From: Armatimonadetes bacterium 13_1_40CM_64_14
Lineage (GTDB): Bacteria > Sysuimicrobiota > Sysuimicrobiia > Sysuimicrobiales > Kaftiobacteriaceae
Reading direction: 5' to 3'
NCBI GenBank assembly: GCA_001917855.1
Contig: MNEU01000027.1
Location: 1-36,092 of the forward strand
Length of the DNA stretch: 36,092 nucleotides
Positions 26,428 through 36,092 of this stretch are shown here, one piece after another. A program made the position numbers and the translations under genes. The notes under the pieces were generated by a model. The model was not told the DNA's origin. It did no database searches and saw nothing but the letters and a program-made list of their open reading frames with translations. Every line of letters starts with the position of its first letter. The first letter of the stretch is position 1.

Positions 26428-27387
26428 ATGGCAGGGGACCGCGACGTCAACATCGTGGTCTATGCGCATCTTGAGGCCCGTCACCTCGAGCAGATACGCG
26501 CCGTCGACCCCCGCGTGCGCGTGACGCTGGTGACGGATCAACCGCAGGGTACCGATGGGGTGCGGACGGCGGAGATCATGGTGGGGTGGAACATCCCACG
26601 AGAGGCGGTGCAACGGGCGTCTGGCCTGAAGTGGATCCACTCCACCGCCGCAGGGGTGGACCAGCTGCTCTACCCGGAGATCCGCGAACGCGGGATTATC
26701 TTGACCGCCAGCATGGGGATCCACCATCAATTGGTGGAGCATATCTTTGCGTTCCTGCTGGCGTTAGAGCGGCGGCTGCACGTGGCGATGCGCCTGCAAC
26801 TCCAACGCAAATGGGACCGCACCCACACCGTCGGGGACGAGCTTGCCGGTAAGACGCTCGGGATTTTGGGGTTGGGCACGATCGGCCAGCAACTGGTGCG
26901 CAAGGCCCAGGCCTTCGACATGCGGGTCATCGGGACCAAGCGGACGCCGACACCCCTCCCCGGCGTAGACCGCGTGCTTCCCCCAGACGGCCTCCCCCAG
27001 GTGTTGCGGGAGTCCGATGCCGTCGTCGTGGCTCTGCCCCTGACCCCGCAGACGCGCGGGTTGATCGGGGAGCGCGAGCTGCAGATGATGAAGCCGACCG
27101 CGTGGTTCATTAATGTCGGGCGCGGTCCGATCGTGCACGAGGCGGCGGTGATCCAGGCGCTGCGCGCGGGACGGATCGCCGGCGCAGCACTCGACGTCTT
27201 CGAACACGAACCCCTCCGTTCCGACAGCCCCTTGTACGAGCTGGAGAACGTGATCCTGACCCCGCACGTCTCCGGCGCCTCGCCACGCTATATGGACCGC
27301 GCCGTGCCGCTCTTTTGTGAGAACCTTGCGCGCTACCTGCGCGGCGCGCCGTTGCGCAATCTCGTGGATCCCGAACGAGGCTATTGA
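26428..27387 (+). CDS. D-isomer-specific 2-hydroxyacid dehydrogenase
   Basis: LAGKTLGILGLGTIGQQLVRKAQAFDMRVIG, PLTPQTRGLIGERELQMMKPTAWFINVGRGPIV, AALDVFEHEPL, LTPHVSGASPRY. Confidence 0.92.
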   Translation: MAGDRDVNIVVYAHLEARHLEQIRAVDPRVRVTLVTDQPQGTDGVRTAEIMVGWNIPREAVQRASGLKWIHSTAAGVDQLLYPEIRERGIILTASMGIHHQLVEHIFAFLLALERRLHVAMRLQLQRKWDRTHTVGDELAGKTLGILGLGTIGQQLVRKAQAFDMRVIGTKRTPTPLPGVDRVLPPDGLPQVLRESDAVVVALPLTPQTRGLIGERELQMMKPTAWFINVGRGPIVHEAAVIQALRAGRIAGAALDVFEHEPLRSDSPLYELENVILTPHVSGASPRYMDRAVPLFCENLARYLRGAPLRNLVDPERGY

Positions 27388-27483
27388 CCCACCGGCGACG
27401 AATCCTCCAGGCGAGCTGACAGGATTTCACAAGGCGAAGGACCGGGGTTGCGTTGCAGAGCCCTGGGGTGAGGAGGGGGAGGC

Positions 27484-29574
27484 GTGAAGCCGTATCCTCC
27501 GGACCGGATTCGCAATGTCGCCGTCGTCGGGCACGGCGGTACAGGCAAGACCTCGCTCGTTGAGGCGGCGTTGTTCACCGCCAAGGCGGTGGACCGCTTA
27601 GGGAAGGTCGACGACGGAACCTCGACCACCGACTTCGATCCCGAAGAGCAACGCCGCAAGCACACCATCAATGCCGCCCTCGCACCCCTCGAATGGAACG
27701 GCGTGAAAGTCAACCTCATCGACGTACCGGGTTATCCCGACTTTGTCGGAGAGGTGGTCGGCGCGCTCCGGGCAGTCGAAGGCGCCGTGCTGGTCGTGGA
27801 CGGGGTGTCGGGCGTCCAGGTGCAGACTGAAGTCGCCTGGGCACAGGCGGACAAGGCAGGCGTCAGCCGGATGGTCGTGGTGAACCGGCTGGACCGCGAG
27901 AACGCGAGCTTCGACCGGACCCTCCAGTCGCTCCGGACGCGGTTTGGGAATAAGGTGGCCCCGATTCAGATTCCCATCGGGGCGGAGGGGGCGTTTGGCG
28001 GGGTCGTGGATTTGGTCGAGATGAAAGCCTACGCTGCCAAGAACGGTGAGATGACGCCGTCCGAGATTCCCTCTACCTTAGTAGCGGGGGCGCAGGCCGC
28101 GCGGGAAAAGCTCATGGAAGCGGCGGCGGAATCCGAAGACGCGTTGGTCGAGAAGTACCTAGAAGCGGGGGAGCTCTCACAAGAGGAGCTGCGTCGCGGA
28201 CTGCACGCCGGCGTGAAGGCAGGCACACTGGTCCCCGTCGTCTGCGCGGCAGGGGGCAAGCTCGTCGGGATCTCTTTGCTGCTCAATCAGATCGTCACTC
28301 TGCTGCCGGCCCCAGCCGAACGCCACGAGGTCACGGCGACCGACCCACGCACGCAGAAGCCGGTGCCGGTGGCACAACAGGCGGGCAGTCCGCTCGCGGC
28401 ACTGGTGTTCAAGACGGTCGCCGACCCGTTCGTCGGCAAACTTTCGTACTTCCGCGTGTACGGTGGGGTGCTGCGGTCAGACTCTCAGGTGTTCAACGCG
28501 ACGAAAGGGAAAGGCGAGCGGATCGGGCAGATCTTTTTCGTCCGCGGCAAGCAACAGGTGGCGGCCCCCGAAGTAGGTCCCGGGGACCTGGCGGCTGTCG
28601 CCAAACTCGCGGAGACCTCGACCGGAGACACCCTGTGCGCCAAGGAGACCCCGGTGCTGCTTCCGGTGATTGCGTTCCCGCCCCCGGCGATTTCGCTTGC
28701 CGTGGAACCCAAAAGCAAGGCCGATGAGGACAAATTGGGGGTGTCCCTGCAGAGGCTGACCGAGGAAGATCCGACGTTTCACGTCAACCGCGCGACCGAG
28801 ATGAAACAGACCATCATTTCCGGCATGGGCGAGTCGCACCTAGAGATCATGGCCGACCGCCTGCGACGGAAATTCAGCGTCGCTGTCACGTTGATGCCGC
28901 CCCGGGTCCCCTACCGGGAGACAATTCGCGCCCGGAGCAATGCACAAGGTCGCTATGTCAAGCAGACCGGCGGCCGCGGGCAGTACGGGGTGTGTTTCAT
29001 TGAGATCGAGCCGCTGCCCCGGGGCAGCGGATTCGAGTTCGTGGACAAAATCCGTGGCGGGGCCATTCCTAACCAGTTCATCGCGTCAGTGGAGAAGGGC
29101 GTGCGCAAAGCGCTGGACGAAGGGGTGCTGGCGGGCGCTCGGGTCGTCGATGTCCGGGTCACGCTGGTAGACGGGAAGTACCACGACGTGGACAGCTCAG
29201 ACATCGCCTTCCAGATTGCCGGCTCCATGGCCTTCAGGGAGGCGGTCACCTCTGCCAGCCCCGTGCTGCTGGAACCGATTATGACCTTGTCGGTCCGCCT
29301 GCCCGAAGGACAGATGGGCGACATCATCGGAGACCTCAATGCCAAGCGCGGGCGCATTCAGGGGATGGACCCGCAAGGCGATGGCGTCACCGTGGTGGTG
29401 GCTCAGGTCCCGCAGGCAGAAGTGCTGCGCTACGCCTCCGACCTGCGGTCGATCACGGGGGGGCGGGGCACATTTGAGTTGACGTTTTCGCACTATGAAG
29501 ATGTGCCTCCGCACGTGACCGAGCGGATCATCGCCGAGACCAAGCACCAGAAGGCCGAAGCCGCCTCCCGCTAA
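27484..29574 (+). CDS. Elongation factor G-like GTPase (EF-G-2/FusA2-type)
   Basis: VVGHGGTGKTSLVEAALF, DVPGYPDFVGEVVGALRAVEGAVLVVDGVSG, VVNRLDRENASF, EF-G domains III-V (GMGESHLEIMADRLRRKF, YVKQTGGRGQYGVCFIEIEP, GRIQGMDPQGDG). Confidence 0.92.
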   Translation: MKPYPPDRIRNVAVVGHGGTGKTSLVEAALFTAKAVDRLGKVDDGTSTTDFDPEEQRRKHTINAALAPLEWNGVKVNLIDVPGYPDFVGEVVGALRAVEGAVLVVDGVSGVQVQTEVAWAQADKAGVSRMVVVNRLDRENASFDRTLQSLRTRFGNKVAPIQIPIGAEGAFGGVVDLVEMKAYAAKNGEMTPSEIPSTLVAGAQAAREKLMEAAAESEDALVEKYLEAGELSQEELRRGLHAGVKAGTLVPVVCAAGGKLVGISLLLNQIVTLLPAPAERHEVTATDPRTQKPVPVAQQAGSPLAALVFKTVADPFVGKLSYFRVYGGVLRSDSQVFNATKGKGERIGQIFFVRGKQQVAAPEVGPGDLAAVAKLAETSTGDTLCAKETPVLLPVIAFPPPAISLAVEPKSKADEDKLGVSLQRLTEEDPTFHVNRATEMKQTIISGMGESHLEIMADRLRRKFSVAVTLMPPRVPYRETIRARSNAQGRYVKQTGGRGQYGVCFIEIEPLPRGSGFEFVDKIRGGAIPNQFIASVEKGVRKALDEGVLAGARVVDVRVTLVDGKYHDVDSSDIAFQIAGSMAFREAVTSASPVLLEPIMTLSVRLPEGQMGDIIGDLNAKRGRIQGMDPQGDGVTVVVAQVPQAEVLRYASDLRSITGGRGTFELTFSHYEDVPPHVTERIIAETKHQKAEAASR

Positions 29575-29759
29575 CGCCGCCCTCCCCCTCCGAGATCGGG
29601 CCTGCCCGACTAGAGGAGGGGTAGCATGGCGGAGGTAAGCTCCAGGACGCGCGCCGGGCGAGCGACTTCGAGGTTCCCTGGGGAATACCATCGACTCTCG
29701 GGGCGTTCGGCAGGAGTGAAGGGAAGATCGCCGAAAGCCCAGATGCTACATCGCGGATG

Positions 29760-29793
29760 GGAGGGCCTTATCTCCGCAGAGATAGGGCCCTCC
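29760..29793 (+). promoter_or_regulatory. 15-bp stem/4-nt loop hairpin upstream of dnaG
   Basis: GGAGGGCCTTATCTC-CGCA-GAGATAGGGCCCTCC; fully paired except one T-G; no T-tract downstream. Confidence 0.8.
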
Positions 29794-29825
29794 AGCATTG
29801 TACGCGGGGAGGTTGTCACGGCCTT

Positions 29826-31655
29826 ATGGCCGGGCGCTTATCGGCCGATATAAGAGAAGAAATCCGCCAGCGGATCGACCTGGTTGAGCTGGTCAGTGCT
29901 CACGTGGCCCTGAAGAAGGCGGGCCGGTATTACAAAGGGCTCTGTCCCTTCCATCAGGAGAAGACGCCATCGTTTCACGTCGACCGCGAGCGAGGCCTGT
30001 GGCATTGCTTCGGATGCCAGTTGGGAGGCTCGGCGTTCGACTTCATGATGCGGACGAGCAACGTGTCGTTTGGCGAAGCGGTCGAGATGCTCGCCCGCCG
30101 GGCGGGCGTGCGCCTGGAACGCAGTCCGGAGGAAATCCAGCGGGCGACGGAACGGGATCGACTGTACCGGGCGTTGGAAACGGCAGCGGGCATCTTTCGA
30201 GAGAACCTGCTCCATCCCGAACGGGGTCGTGTGGCCCAAGAGTACCTCGCACGTCGCGGCGTGGATGCCCCGACGGCGGAGCGATTTCGATTAGGGTACG
30301 CGACGGCGAACTGGGACGATCTGCTCAAGGCGTTGGGAGCAAAAGGCTTCGCGCCGGCACTCCTTGCCAGCGGCGGGCTCGTGCAGATGCGAACCGGTGG
30401 CGATGGGTACTACGACATGTTCCGCCACCGGCTGATCTTCCCGATCCTGGACCTCCAGGATCGTCCGGTTGCGTTCGGCGGGCGTGCGCTAGACGAGACG
30501 CAACCCAAGTACCTGAACTCGAAAGAAACGACGGTCTTTGTCAAGGGCAAGACCCTCTACGCGCTCAACTGGGCGCGCGAAGCGATCCGCCAGCACGACG
30601 AGGTCGTGGTGGTGGAAGGGAATATGGACGTGTTGACGTGTCATCAGTTCGGAATCACCAATGCCGTGGCGACGCTAGGTACAGCGCTGACGGCCGAGCA
30701 GGTGTCGGGGTTGAAGCGGTTCGCCGGGAAGGCCGTCTTGGTCTACGACGCAGACGCCGCGGGCCAGGCGGCGATGGAACGGGCGCAGAGTCTGTTTGAA
30801 GAGGCGGAATTGCCGGTGCGCGTGGCGGTGCTACCGTCTGGCGATCCCGATGAATTTCTGCGGACTGCCGGTCCGCAGAAGTTTGAGGAGTTAGTGGCAA
30901 ACGCGGTGCCGATCTTTGACTACCAAGTCTCCCTGGCAGCTTCCCGGTATAATGCGAAGACGGTCGAGGGGAAAGTCCGCATTGTCGATGTCCTGCTCCC
31001 CTCGATCGCCGCGGTGAGCAACCCGGTGCGCCAAGCCGAGTACCTCCGCAGTCTCGCGCAGCGATTCGATCTGGCGGAGGATGCCGTGCGCCAGCGTCTG
31101 ACCGCGCGGACTCGGCCCAGTGAGGCCCACCGAGGACAGCCGCCCAGTGCCCCGCCCCCCGACCGGGCGCGGAACCAAGCCGAGCGGCTACTCATCCACT
31201 TAATGGTGCACGACCCGGCGCTGCGGCCCATCGTCGGAGGCGCCCTGGCACCAGGCGATTTCATCGACCCTCCGCACAGCCGGTTGGCGCGCGCCCTGTT
31301 CGCCGCCCCCGACGCTGACGTGGACCGGCTCCGCGAGGGGCTGGAGGATGAGGACACCCAGGGGCTTCTGATGCGGTTGGTGTTTGAGGAGCTGCCCGTC
31401 GCGGAGAAGGAAAAGGAGCAGGTCGTGCGCGAGACGATCGACTACATCAGCGTGCGGGTTCCCGCCGCACAGCAGCGCCAAGCGCTCGCGAGGCAGATTC
31501 AGCAGGCCCAGACCGCGGGAGATCTACAGCAGGTTCGACAGTTGCAAATGGCGTACATAAAACTGATTGGGCCATCGGGACCCGAAACGGCGTCATCTCC
31601 GGTCCCTGGTGGGTCCGTAACCCCTGCGCCGAAGGGGGGTGACAACCATGGCTAG
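29826..31655 (+). CDS. dnaG: DNA primase
   Basis: From ATG 29826: [73 protein letters not shown]...; Toprim [23 protein letters not shown]. Confidence 0.95.
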   Translation: MAGRLSADIREEIRQRIDLVELVSAHVALKKAGRYYKGLCPFHQEKTPSFHVDRERGLWHCFGCQLGGSAFDFMMRTSNVSFGEAVEMLARRAGVRLERSPEEIQRATERDRLYRALETAAGIFRENLLHPERGRVAQEYLARRGVDAPTAERFRLGYATANWDDLLKALGAKGFAPALLASGGLVQMRTGGDGYYDMFRHRLIFPILDLQDRPVAFGGRALDETQPKYLNSKETTVFVKGKTLYALNWAREAIRQHDEVVVVEGNMDVLTCHQFGITNAVATLGTALTAEQVSGLKRFAGKAVLVYDADAAGQAAMERAQSLFEEAELPVRVAVLPSGDPDEFLRTAGPQKFEELVANAVPIFDYQVSLAASRYNAKTVEGKVRIVDVLLPSIAAVSNPVRQAEYLRSLAQRFDLAEDAVRQRLTARTRPSEAHRGQPPSAPPPDRARNQAERLLIHLMVHDPALRPIVGGALAPGDFIDPPHSRLARALFAAPDADVDRLREGLEDEDTQGLLMRLVFEELPVAEKEKEQVVRETIDYISVRVPAAQQRQALARQIQQAQTAGDLQQVRQLQMAYIKLIGPSGPETASSPVPGGSVTPAPKGGDNHG

Positions 31656-32748
31656 AAAGAAGGCGCCTGAACCGCCGATTTCCGACGAGCGGATCCAGGC
31701 CGAACTCAAGACGCTCGTGGAGCTGGGCAAGAAGAAGGGGTTCTTGACCCACGACGACATTCTGGAACAGTTCCCCGAGGCGGAACAGAACATCGAGCTG
31801 ATTGATCGCGTCTACACCGTGCTCTTAGAGCAGGGGATCGATGTGGTCGAAGACGCCAAGGAGGCGGAGCAGAAAGGCAAGGCCGAGGAGGAGGAGGAGA
31901 CCCGCGAGGCCGAGGGCGTGGCCATCGACGACCCGGTCCGCATGTACCTCAAGGAAATCGGCAAAGTCGCCCTCCTGACCCCCGAGCAGGAGGTGGACCT
32001 GGCCAAGCGCATGGAGAAAGGCGACGAGGAAGCCAAACGCCGCCTGATCGAAGCGAACCTGCGCCTGGTCGTGAGCATCGCCAAGAAGTATGTCGGCCGC
32101 GGCATGCTCTTTTTGGATCTCATTCAAGAGGGAAACCTGGGCCTCATCCGAGCCGTCGAGAAATTCGACTGGCGGAAGGGATTCAAGTTCAGCACATACG
32201 CGACCTGGTGGATCCGGCAGGCCATCACCCGCGCGCTGGCGGACCAGGCGCGGACGATTCGCATCCCGGTCCACATGGTCGAGACCATCAACAAGTTGAT
32301 TCGCATCTCCCGCTCGCTGCTGCAAGAACTGGGCCGCGAGCCGACCGCGGAGGAGATCGCGCAGGCGATGACCCTGCCCGTGGAGCGGGTGCGCGAGATC
32401 ATCAAGATTGCGCAGGAGCCCATCTCGCTGGAGACCCCGATCGGCGAAGAGGAAGACAGCCACCTCGGGGACTTTATCGAGGACCAAGACGCGCTCGCTC
32501 CGGCCGAGGCCGCGTCGTTCACCATGCTCAAGGAGCAACTCGAAGACGTGCTGGAGACGTTGACCCCGCGCGAGCGGAAGGTCTTGAAGCTGCGCTTCGG
32601 ACTGGATGACGGCCGGCCCCGCACGTTAGAAGAGGTCGGCCGCGAGTTCGGCGTTACGCGGGAGCGCATCCGCCAGATCGAAGCCAAGGCGCTGCGCAAG
32701 CTGCGCCACCCGTCCCGCAGCAAGCGGTTGAAGGACTTCATCGAGTGA
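31648..32748 (+). CDS. rpoD: Primary RNA polymerase sigma factor (sigma-70)
   Basis: [121 protein letters not shown]. Confidence 0.97.
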   Translation: MARKKAPEPPISDERIQAELKTLVELGKKKGFLTHDDILEQFPEAEQNIELIDRVYTVLLEQGIDVVEDAKEAEQKGKAEEEEETREAEGVAIDDPVRMYLKEIGKVALLTPEQEVDLAKRMEKGDEEAKRRLIEANLRLVVSIAKKYVGRGMLFLDLIQEGNLGLIRAVEKFDWRKGFKFSTYATWWIRQAITRALADQARTIRIPVHMVETINKLIRISRSLLQELGREPTAEEIAQAMTLPVERVREIIKIAQEPISLETPIGEEEDSHLGDFIEDQDALAPAEAASFTMLKEQLEDVLETLTPRERKVLKLRFGLDDGRPRTLEEVGREFGVTRERIRQIEAKALRKLRHPSRSKRLKDFIE

Positions 32749-32764
32749 CCGGTAGGAGTCGGAG

Positions 32765-32805
32765 GAAGGCTGAGGGTGCGCCCGGGGGCGCGGCCGTCAG
32801 CCTTC
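32765..32805 (+). terminator. Hairpin terminator-like structure between rpoD and ahcY
   Basis: GAAGGCTGA...TCAGCCTTC 9-bp stem with GC-rich inner part, followed by TTCGTCT. Confidence 0.6.
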
Positions 32806-32826
32806 TTCGTCTGTAGAGGGGATCCC

Positions 32827-34080
32827 GTGGAGCATCACGTCAAAGACCTGAGCCTGGTCAAGCAAGGGCGACTGCGCATCGAGTGGGCGGAGGCGGAGAT
32901 GCCAGTGCTGCGGCGGATCCGCGAGCGGTTTACACGGACCCGGCCTCTCGCGAACCTCCGCATTGCGGTCTGCCTACACGTGACCACGGAAACCGCCAAC
33001 CTGATGCGCACGCTGGTGGCGGGCGGCGCTCAGGTGCGCGTGTGCGCCAGCAACCCCCTCTCCACGCAAGACGACGTGGCCGCCGCGCTCGTGGAGGATC
33101 AGATCGCGGTCTTCGCCGTGAAAGGCGAAGACCGCGACACCTACTACCGCCATATTCGTCAGGCCCTGGACATCAAGCCGCAGATCACGATGGACGATGG
33201 GGCCGATTTGGTGTCGACCATCCACAGCACGCGCGTGGAGTTGCTGCGCGATCTCATCGGCGGCACGGAGGAAACCACGACCGGCGTCATTCGCCTGCGC
33301 GCCATGGCCAAGGACGGCGCGCTGAAGTACCCCATCGTGGCGGTGAACGACGCGAAGACTAAGCACTTGTTTGATAATCGCTATGGGACGGGGCAGTCGA
33401 CAATTGACGGGCTGCTGCGGGCGACGAATCTGCTGCTGGCTGGCAAGACCTTTGTCGTCTGCGGGTACGGGTCCTGTGGTCGGGGGTTGGCCCTGCGCGC
33501 CCGCGGCATGGGCTCCCGCGTGATCGTTACCGAAGTCTCGCCGCTGCACGCACTGGAAGCAGTGATGGAAGGCTATCAAGTGCTGCCGCTGGCGGCGGTG
33601 GCGATGGAGGGCGACATCTTCATTACGGTAACCGGGAATCGCGGGGTGATCCGCCGAGAGCATTTTGAGACGATGAAAGACGGCGCGGTGTTGGGCAACA
33701 GCGGACACTTCAATGTCGAGATCGACATTCCCGCGCTGGAGGACCTTGCCGAATCGACCCGCGAGGTGCGGCCCTTCGTGCAAGAGTATCGGATGCGCGA
33801 CGGCCGTCGCCTCTATCTGCTCGCCGAAGGGCGGCTGCTCAATCTCGCTGCGGCGGAGGGACACCCGGCGGCGGTGATGGACATGAGTTTCGCCAACCAA
33901 GCCCTGGTGGTCGAGTACCTTGCCGCGCACGCGAAGACCCTTGCCCCGGCCGTCTACACGGTCCCCGCAGACATTGATCAGTCGGTGGCCCGGCTGAAGC
34001 TGGACGCGCTAGGGATCCGCGTCGATGAGTTAACGGCAGAGCAGCGGACCTACTTGCAGTCGTGGTCGGAAGGGACCTGA
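32827..34080 (+). CDS. ahcY: Adenosylhomocysteinase
   Basis: From GTG 32827: [35 protein letters not shown]...[69 protein letters not shown]. Confidence 0.95.
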   Translation: MEHHVKDLSLVKQGRLRIEWAEAEMPVLRRIRERFTRTRPLANLRIAVCLHVTTETANLMRTLVAGGAQVRVCASNPLSTQDDVAAALVEDQIAVFAVKGEDRDTYYRHIRQALDIKPQITMDDGADLVSTIHSTRVELLRDLIGGTEETTTGVIRLRAMAKDGALKYPIVAVNDAKTKHLFDNRYGTGQSTIDGLLRATNLLLAGKTFVVCGYGSCGRGLALRARGMGSRVIVTEVSPLHALEAVMEGYQVLPLAAVAMEGDIFITVTGNRGVIRREHFETMKDGAVLGNSGHFNVEIDIPALEDLAESTREVRPFVQEYRMRDGRRLYLLAEGRLLNLAAAEGHPAAVMDMSFANQALVVEYLAAHAKTLAPAVYTVPADIDQSVARLKLDALGIRVDELTAEQRTYLQSWSEGT

Positions 34081-34081
34081 G

Positions 34082-34287
34082 GTCTGGCTACGGATACAGC
34101 GCGCGAGGGCGACGTCCAGCGCCTCGGCGTAGGAGACCGAGATCGTCCCCGAGCGTCTCTTCGCCAACCGCCGCCAGAGCCCCCGAGACGTGGCGTGGTG
34201 CTTCTCTAGCCGCGCTGTCCAATCGGCCTCCCGCTTGAAGAGCTGCGCGGCGAGGCCCTGAAATCCTCGACGGTCCGCTCTCGCCAT
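34082..34287 (-). pseudogene. Truncated YdeI/OmpD-associated family protein (N-terminal fragment)
   Basis: Minus translation from ATG 34287: MARADRRGFQGLAAQLFKREADWTARLEKHHATSRGLWRRLAKRRSGTISVSYAEALDVAL..., matching the family pattern W..WLE.HH..S.G.W...AK...G..SVSYAEALE.AL; homology stops as it meets the ahcY 3' end. Confidence 0.6.
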
Positions 34288-34328
34288 TCCCCCCAGCACC
34301 AGGGTCTGCTTTGGCTGTCTTCGCGCGT

Positions 34329-35345
34329 TCAGGACGTCTTCGCTCTCGGCCCTGGCATCTTCACTGAGGGGGCCGGCCCGTGCCGAGACAGGGAAAGGGC
34401 AGGCAGCTGCAGCGCAGTGAGGAGGCCCGGGGGAGACGCAAGCACAGTACCGATCGCGTTGACGACGATCGCGTAGGTGGCCAAGTCGCCCTGGAGGCCT
34501 CCCTCGATGATGGCGTGGATGGGCGGTGTGGCGTCGATCGTGATACGGTCGCAAGGGTGGTCTGCGCCCATCGCCATCGTGATATCCAAGGTGATAAACG
34601 GGGTGGCATCGAGGAAGCCTCGACTGATTTGATGGAGTCCGAGTACCCGCGCGTTGGAGCCGACGACAGGGTCGATCGATTCCTCGATCCTCTCTAGTGG
34701 GCGCGCAAGCCCATGGGCGATCATGGCGACCGACTGCGGCAGACCGACATGGCCAATCGTCCCCCCCTTGACACCTGCGCGGAATGCGTCCGTGGTGAGC
34801 CCCACGCCGACCTTCCGCTGGAGCGGAAGACGGCGCCCTGCGACATCGACGATCCGCTCGACGACCACACCCCGGACGTCGGAGCACGGGGCCGTGAGGA
34901 CCACTGGCAACAGATCCATCACAAACCCAGGATTCACCCCCAGCCCCACGACGACCGCGCCACGAGAGCGGGCCAGACTATCCAACTCCGCCGCCTTGGC
35001 AGGAAAATGGTGCCAGGGGAATGCTAACTCCTCACACGTGGAAATCACAGACAGGCCTGCATCGACCAGCGGTAACAGCTGGGGGAGGACCTGGGCAAGA
35101 AGCGACTGCGTACAGTGGAGGACGACGTCAGCGCCCGTGTTCACGACGTCACCGGCACGCGAGGCGACAATGACGCCTGGCGGGGCAGTGGCGAGCAACG
35201 CGCCAACAGGCTTCCCCGCCTTCGCCGGGTCGATATCCACGGCGGCTACGAGCTGGTGACCACGCCGTAGCGCGAGTGCTGCGACCTCAACCCCAATCGG
35301 GCCTAATCCGTACTGAATGAACCGGGCAGATAGCACGCCCCCCAT
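34329..35345 (-). CDS. Dihydrodipicolinate reductase-like NAD(P)-binding protein, similar to 2,4-diaminopentanoate dehydrogenase
   Basis: ARFIQYGLGPIGVEVAALALRRGHQLVAAVDIDPAKAGKPVG, ADVVLHCTQSLL, VISTCEELAFPW, GVNPGFVMDLLPVVLTAPC. Confidence 0.7.
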   Translation of the reverse strand: MGGVLSARFIQYGLGPIGVEVAALALRRGHQLVAAVDIDPAKAGKPVGALLATAPPGVIVASRAGDVVNTGADVVLHCTQSLLAQVLPQLLPLVDAGLSVISTCEELAFPWHHFPAKAAELDSLARSRGAVVVGLGVNPGFVMDLLPVVLTAPCSDVRGVVVERIVDVAGRRLPLQRKVGVGLTTDAFRAGVKGGTIGHVGLPQSVAMIAHGLARPLERIEESIDPVVGSNARVLGLHQISRGFLDATPFITLDITMAMGADHPCDRITIDATPPIHAIIEGGLQGDLATYAIVVNAIGTVLASPPGLLTALQLPALSLSRHGPAPSVKMPGPRAKTS

Positions 35346-35405
35346 TTTAACAGGGGCCTAGGAGAGGGGCCACGGCAGGCAATCGACGCAATCGACACCC
35401 AGAGC

Positions 35406-35431
35406 GGAGGGGAGGCAGACGCCTCCCCTCC
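35406..35431. promoter_or_regulatory. Perfect 11-bp stem hairpin in the divergent intergenic region
   Basis: GGAGGGGAGGC-AGAC-GCCTCCCCTCC. Confidence 0.75.
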
Positions 35432-35689
35432 CGTTGACTTGACGGCCGAATCAGGCTTCGCGCGCCGCGTGATAGCGTGTTACCGGATGTTCTTGCCGGA
35501 CACTGGGCGGGGCGCGTTGATCCGGCCGCTGCTGGACCACTCGCCGGCTCCCCGGCTCACCGATAGCGTCCAGCCCGGATCGGGGCGAGTGGAAATATCC
35601 TGTCCCCAGAGCAAGATGGCTGCCAGCAGAGGGAGGGCCCACAGTGCATCGAACTCTACCGCTGCGTTCTTCCCCTTAAGGAGCCTCCG

Positions 35690-36092
35690 TTGCCAGTAGC
35701 CGTTGTCGCGATTGGCGGCAACTCCCTCGTGAAAGACGAAACGCATCCAGGCGTCGCCGGTGAGATTGCGGCCCTGCAGGAGACATCCGCCCACATAGCG
35801 GGCATGCTGGCATCCGGATGGGAGGTCGTGCTCACCCACGGCAACGGTCCCCAAGTGGGCTATAACCTGTTACGCAGCGAGCTGGCAGCCCCGTCGGCGC
35901 CGCCGCTCCCTCTGGACGTCCTGGGGGCGCAGACCCAGGGTTCCATTGGGTATCTGCTCCAGCAGGTTCTGGGCAACGAGTTGCGCCGGAGGTCGATCCG
36001 TAAGCGGGTCGTGACCGTGGTGACGCAGACCGTCGTCGATGCCCATGACCCCGCGTTCCAACGGCCCACGAAGCCGATTGGTCGGTTCTACC
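35690..36092 (+). CDS. arcC: Carbamate kinase, partial (runs off the window end)
   Basis: Manual translation from TTG 35690 (AAGGAG upstream): LPVAVVAIGGNSLVKDETHPGVAGE...VVLTHGNGPQVGYNLLRSEL...LDVLGAQTQGSIGYLLQQVLGNEL...VVTVVTQTVVDAHDPAFQRPTKPIGRFY. Confidence 0.92.
   Translation, partial: MPVAVVAIGGNSLVKDETHPGVAGEIAALQETSAHIAGMLASGWEVVLTHGNGPQVGYNLLRSELAAPSAPPLPLDVLGAQTQGSIGYLLQQVLGNELRRRSIRKRVVTVVTQTVVDAHDPAFQRPTKPIGRFY

Noticed and set aside
32974-33930. 318-aa minus ORF opposite ahcY, and similar long antisense ORFs (1510-2262, 10668-11792, 21385-22236, 25513-26244, 31825-32538)
   Set aside because: Shadow ORFs produced by codon bias in high-GC DNA; sense-strand proteins are strongly identified.
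34030-34887. 285-aa minus ORF as a single gene
   Set aside because: Its first ~200 aa are an off-frame reading of the DapB-like gene; only the last part (from 34287) is a real YdeI-like remnant.
35439-35699. 86-aa ORF before arcC
   Set aside because: No hydrophobic or domain pattern, overlaps the arcC start and regulatory leader; unlikely coding.

Overview
High-GC bacterial chromosomal window, mostly housekeeping and metabolic genes. In order: partial ECF sigma factor; secreted protein; aconitase (disrupted); SPW-like 50-aa membrane protein; MFS transporter; VKOR-thioredoxin fusion (frameshifted); 6-phosphofructokinase; TnpB-only IS605-type element (disrupted); LacD-type class I aldolase; FAD oxidoreductase; two-domain class II aldolase-like protein; Zn-alcohol dehydrogenase; glutamate dehydrogenase; ferritin-like/VIT1 fusion; tRNA-Tyr and tRNA-Gly; a gene-poor block with integrative-element scars and an ATP-grasp gene; DtxR-type regulator; PAS/GAF/HD-GYP protein; then a long co-oriented run folD-folC-lysK(class I)-hydroxyacid dehydrogenase-EF-G paralogue-dnaG-rpoD-ahcY; a truncated YdeI remnant; a DapB-like dehydrogenase; and a partial carbamate kinase. 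The main observations are: (1) a probable decayed integrative element between tRNA-Gly and a degenerate downstream tRNA-Gly 3' copy, carrying an integrase-C-terminus-like remnant, another tRNA 3'-half and an orphan ATP-grasp gene; (2) three conserved genes in the first 8.5 kb broken by short out-of-frame lesions, which could be decay or assembly error; (3) a 15-bp hairpin just upstream of dnaG-rpoD; (4) a class I LysRS and an EF-G paralogue lacking the catalytic His motif. I did not find a convincing wholly new defence or biosynthetic system. All assignments are by reading motifs; no searches were run.
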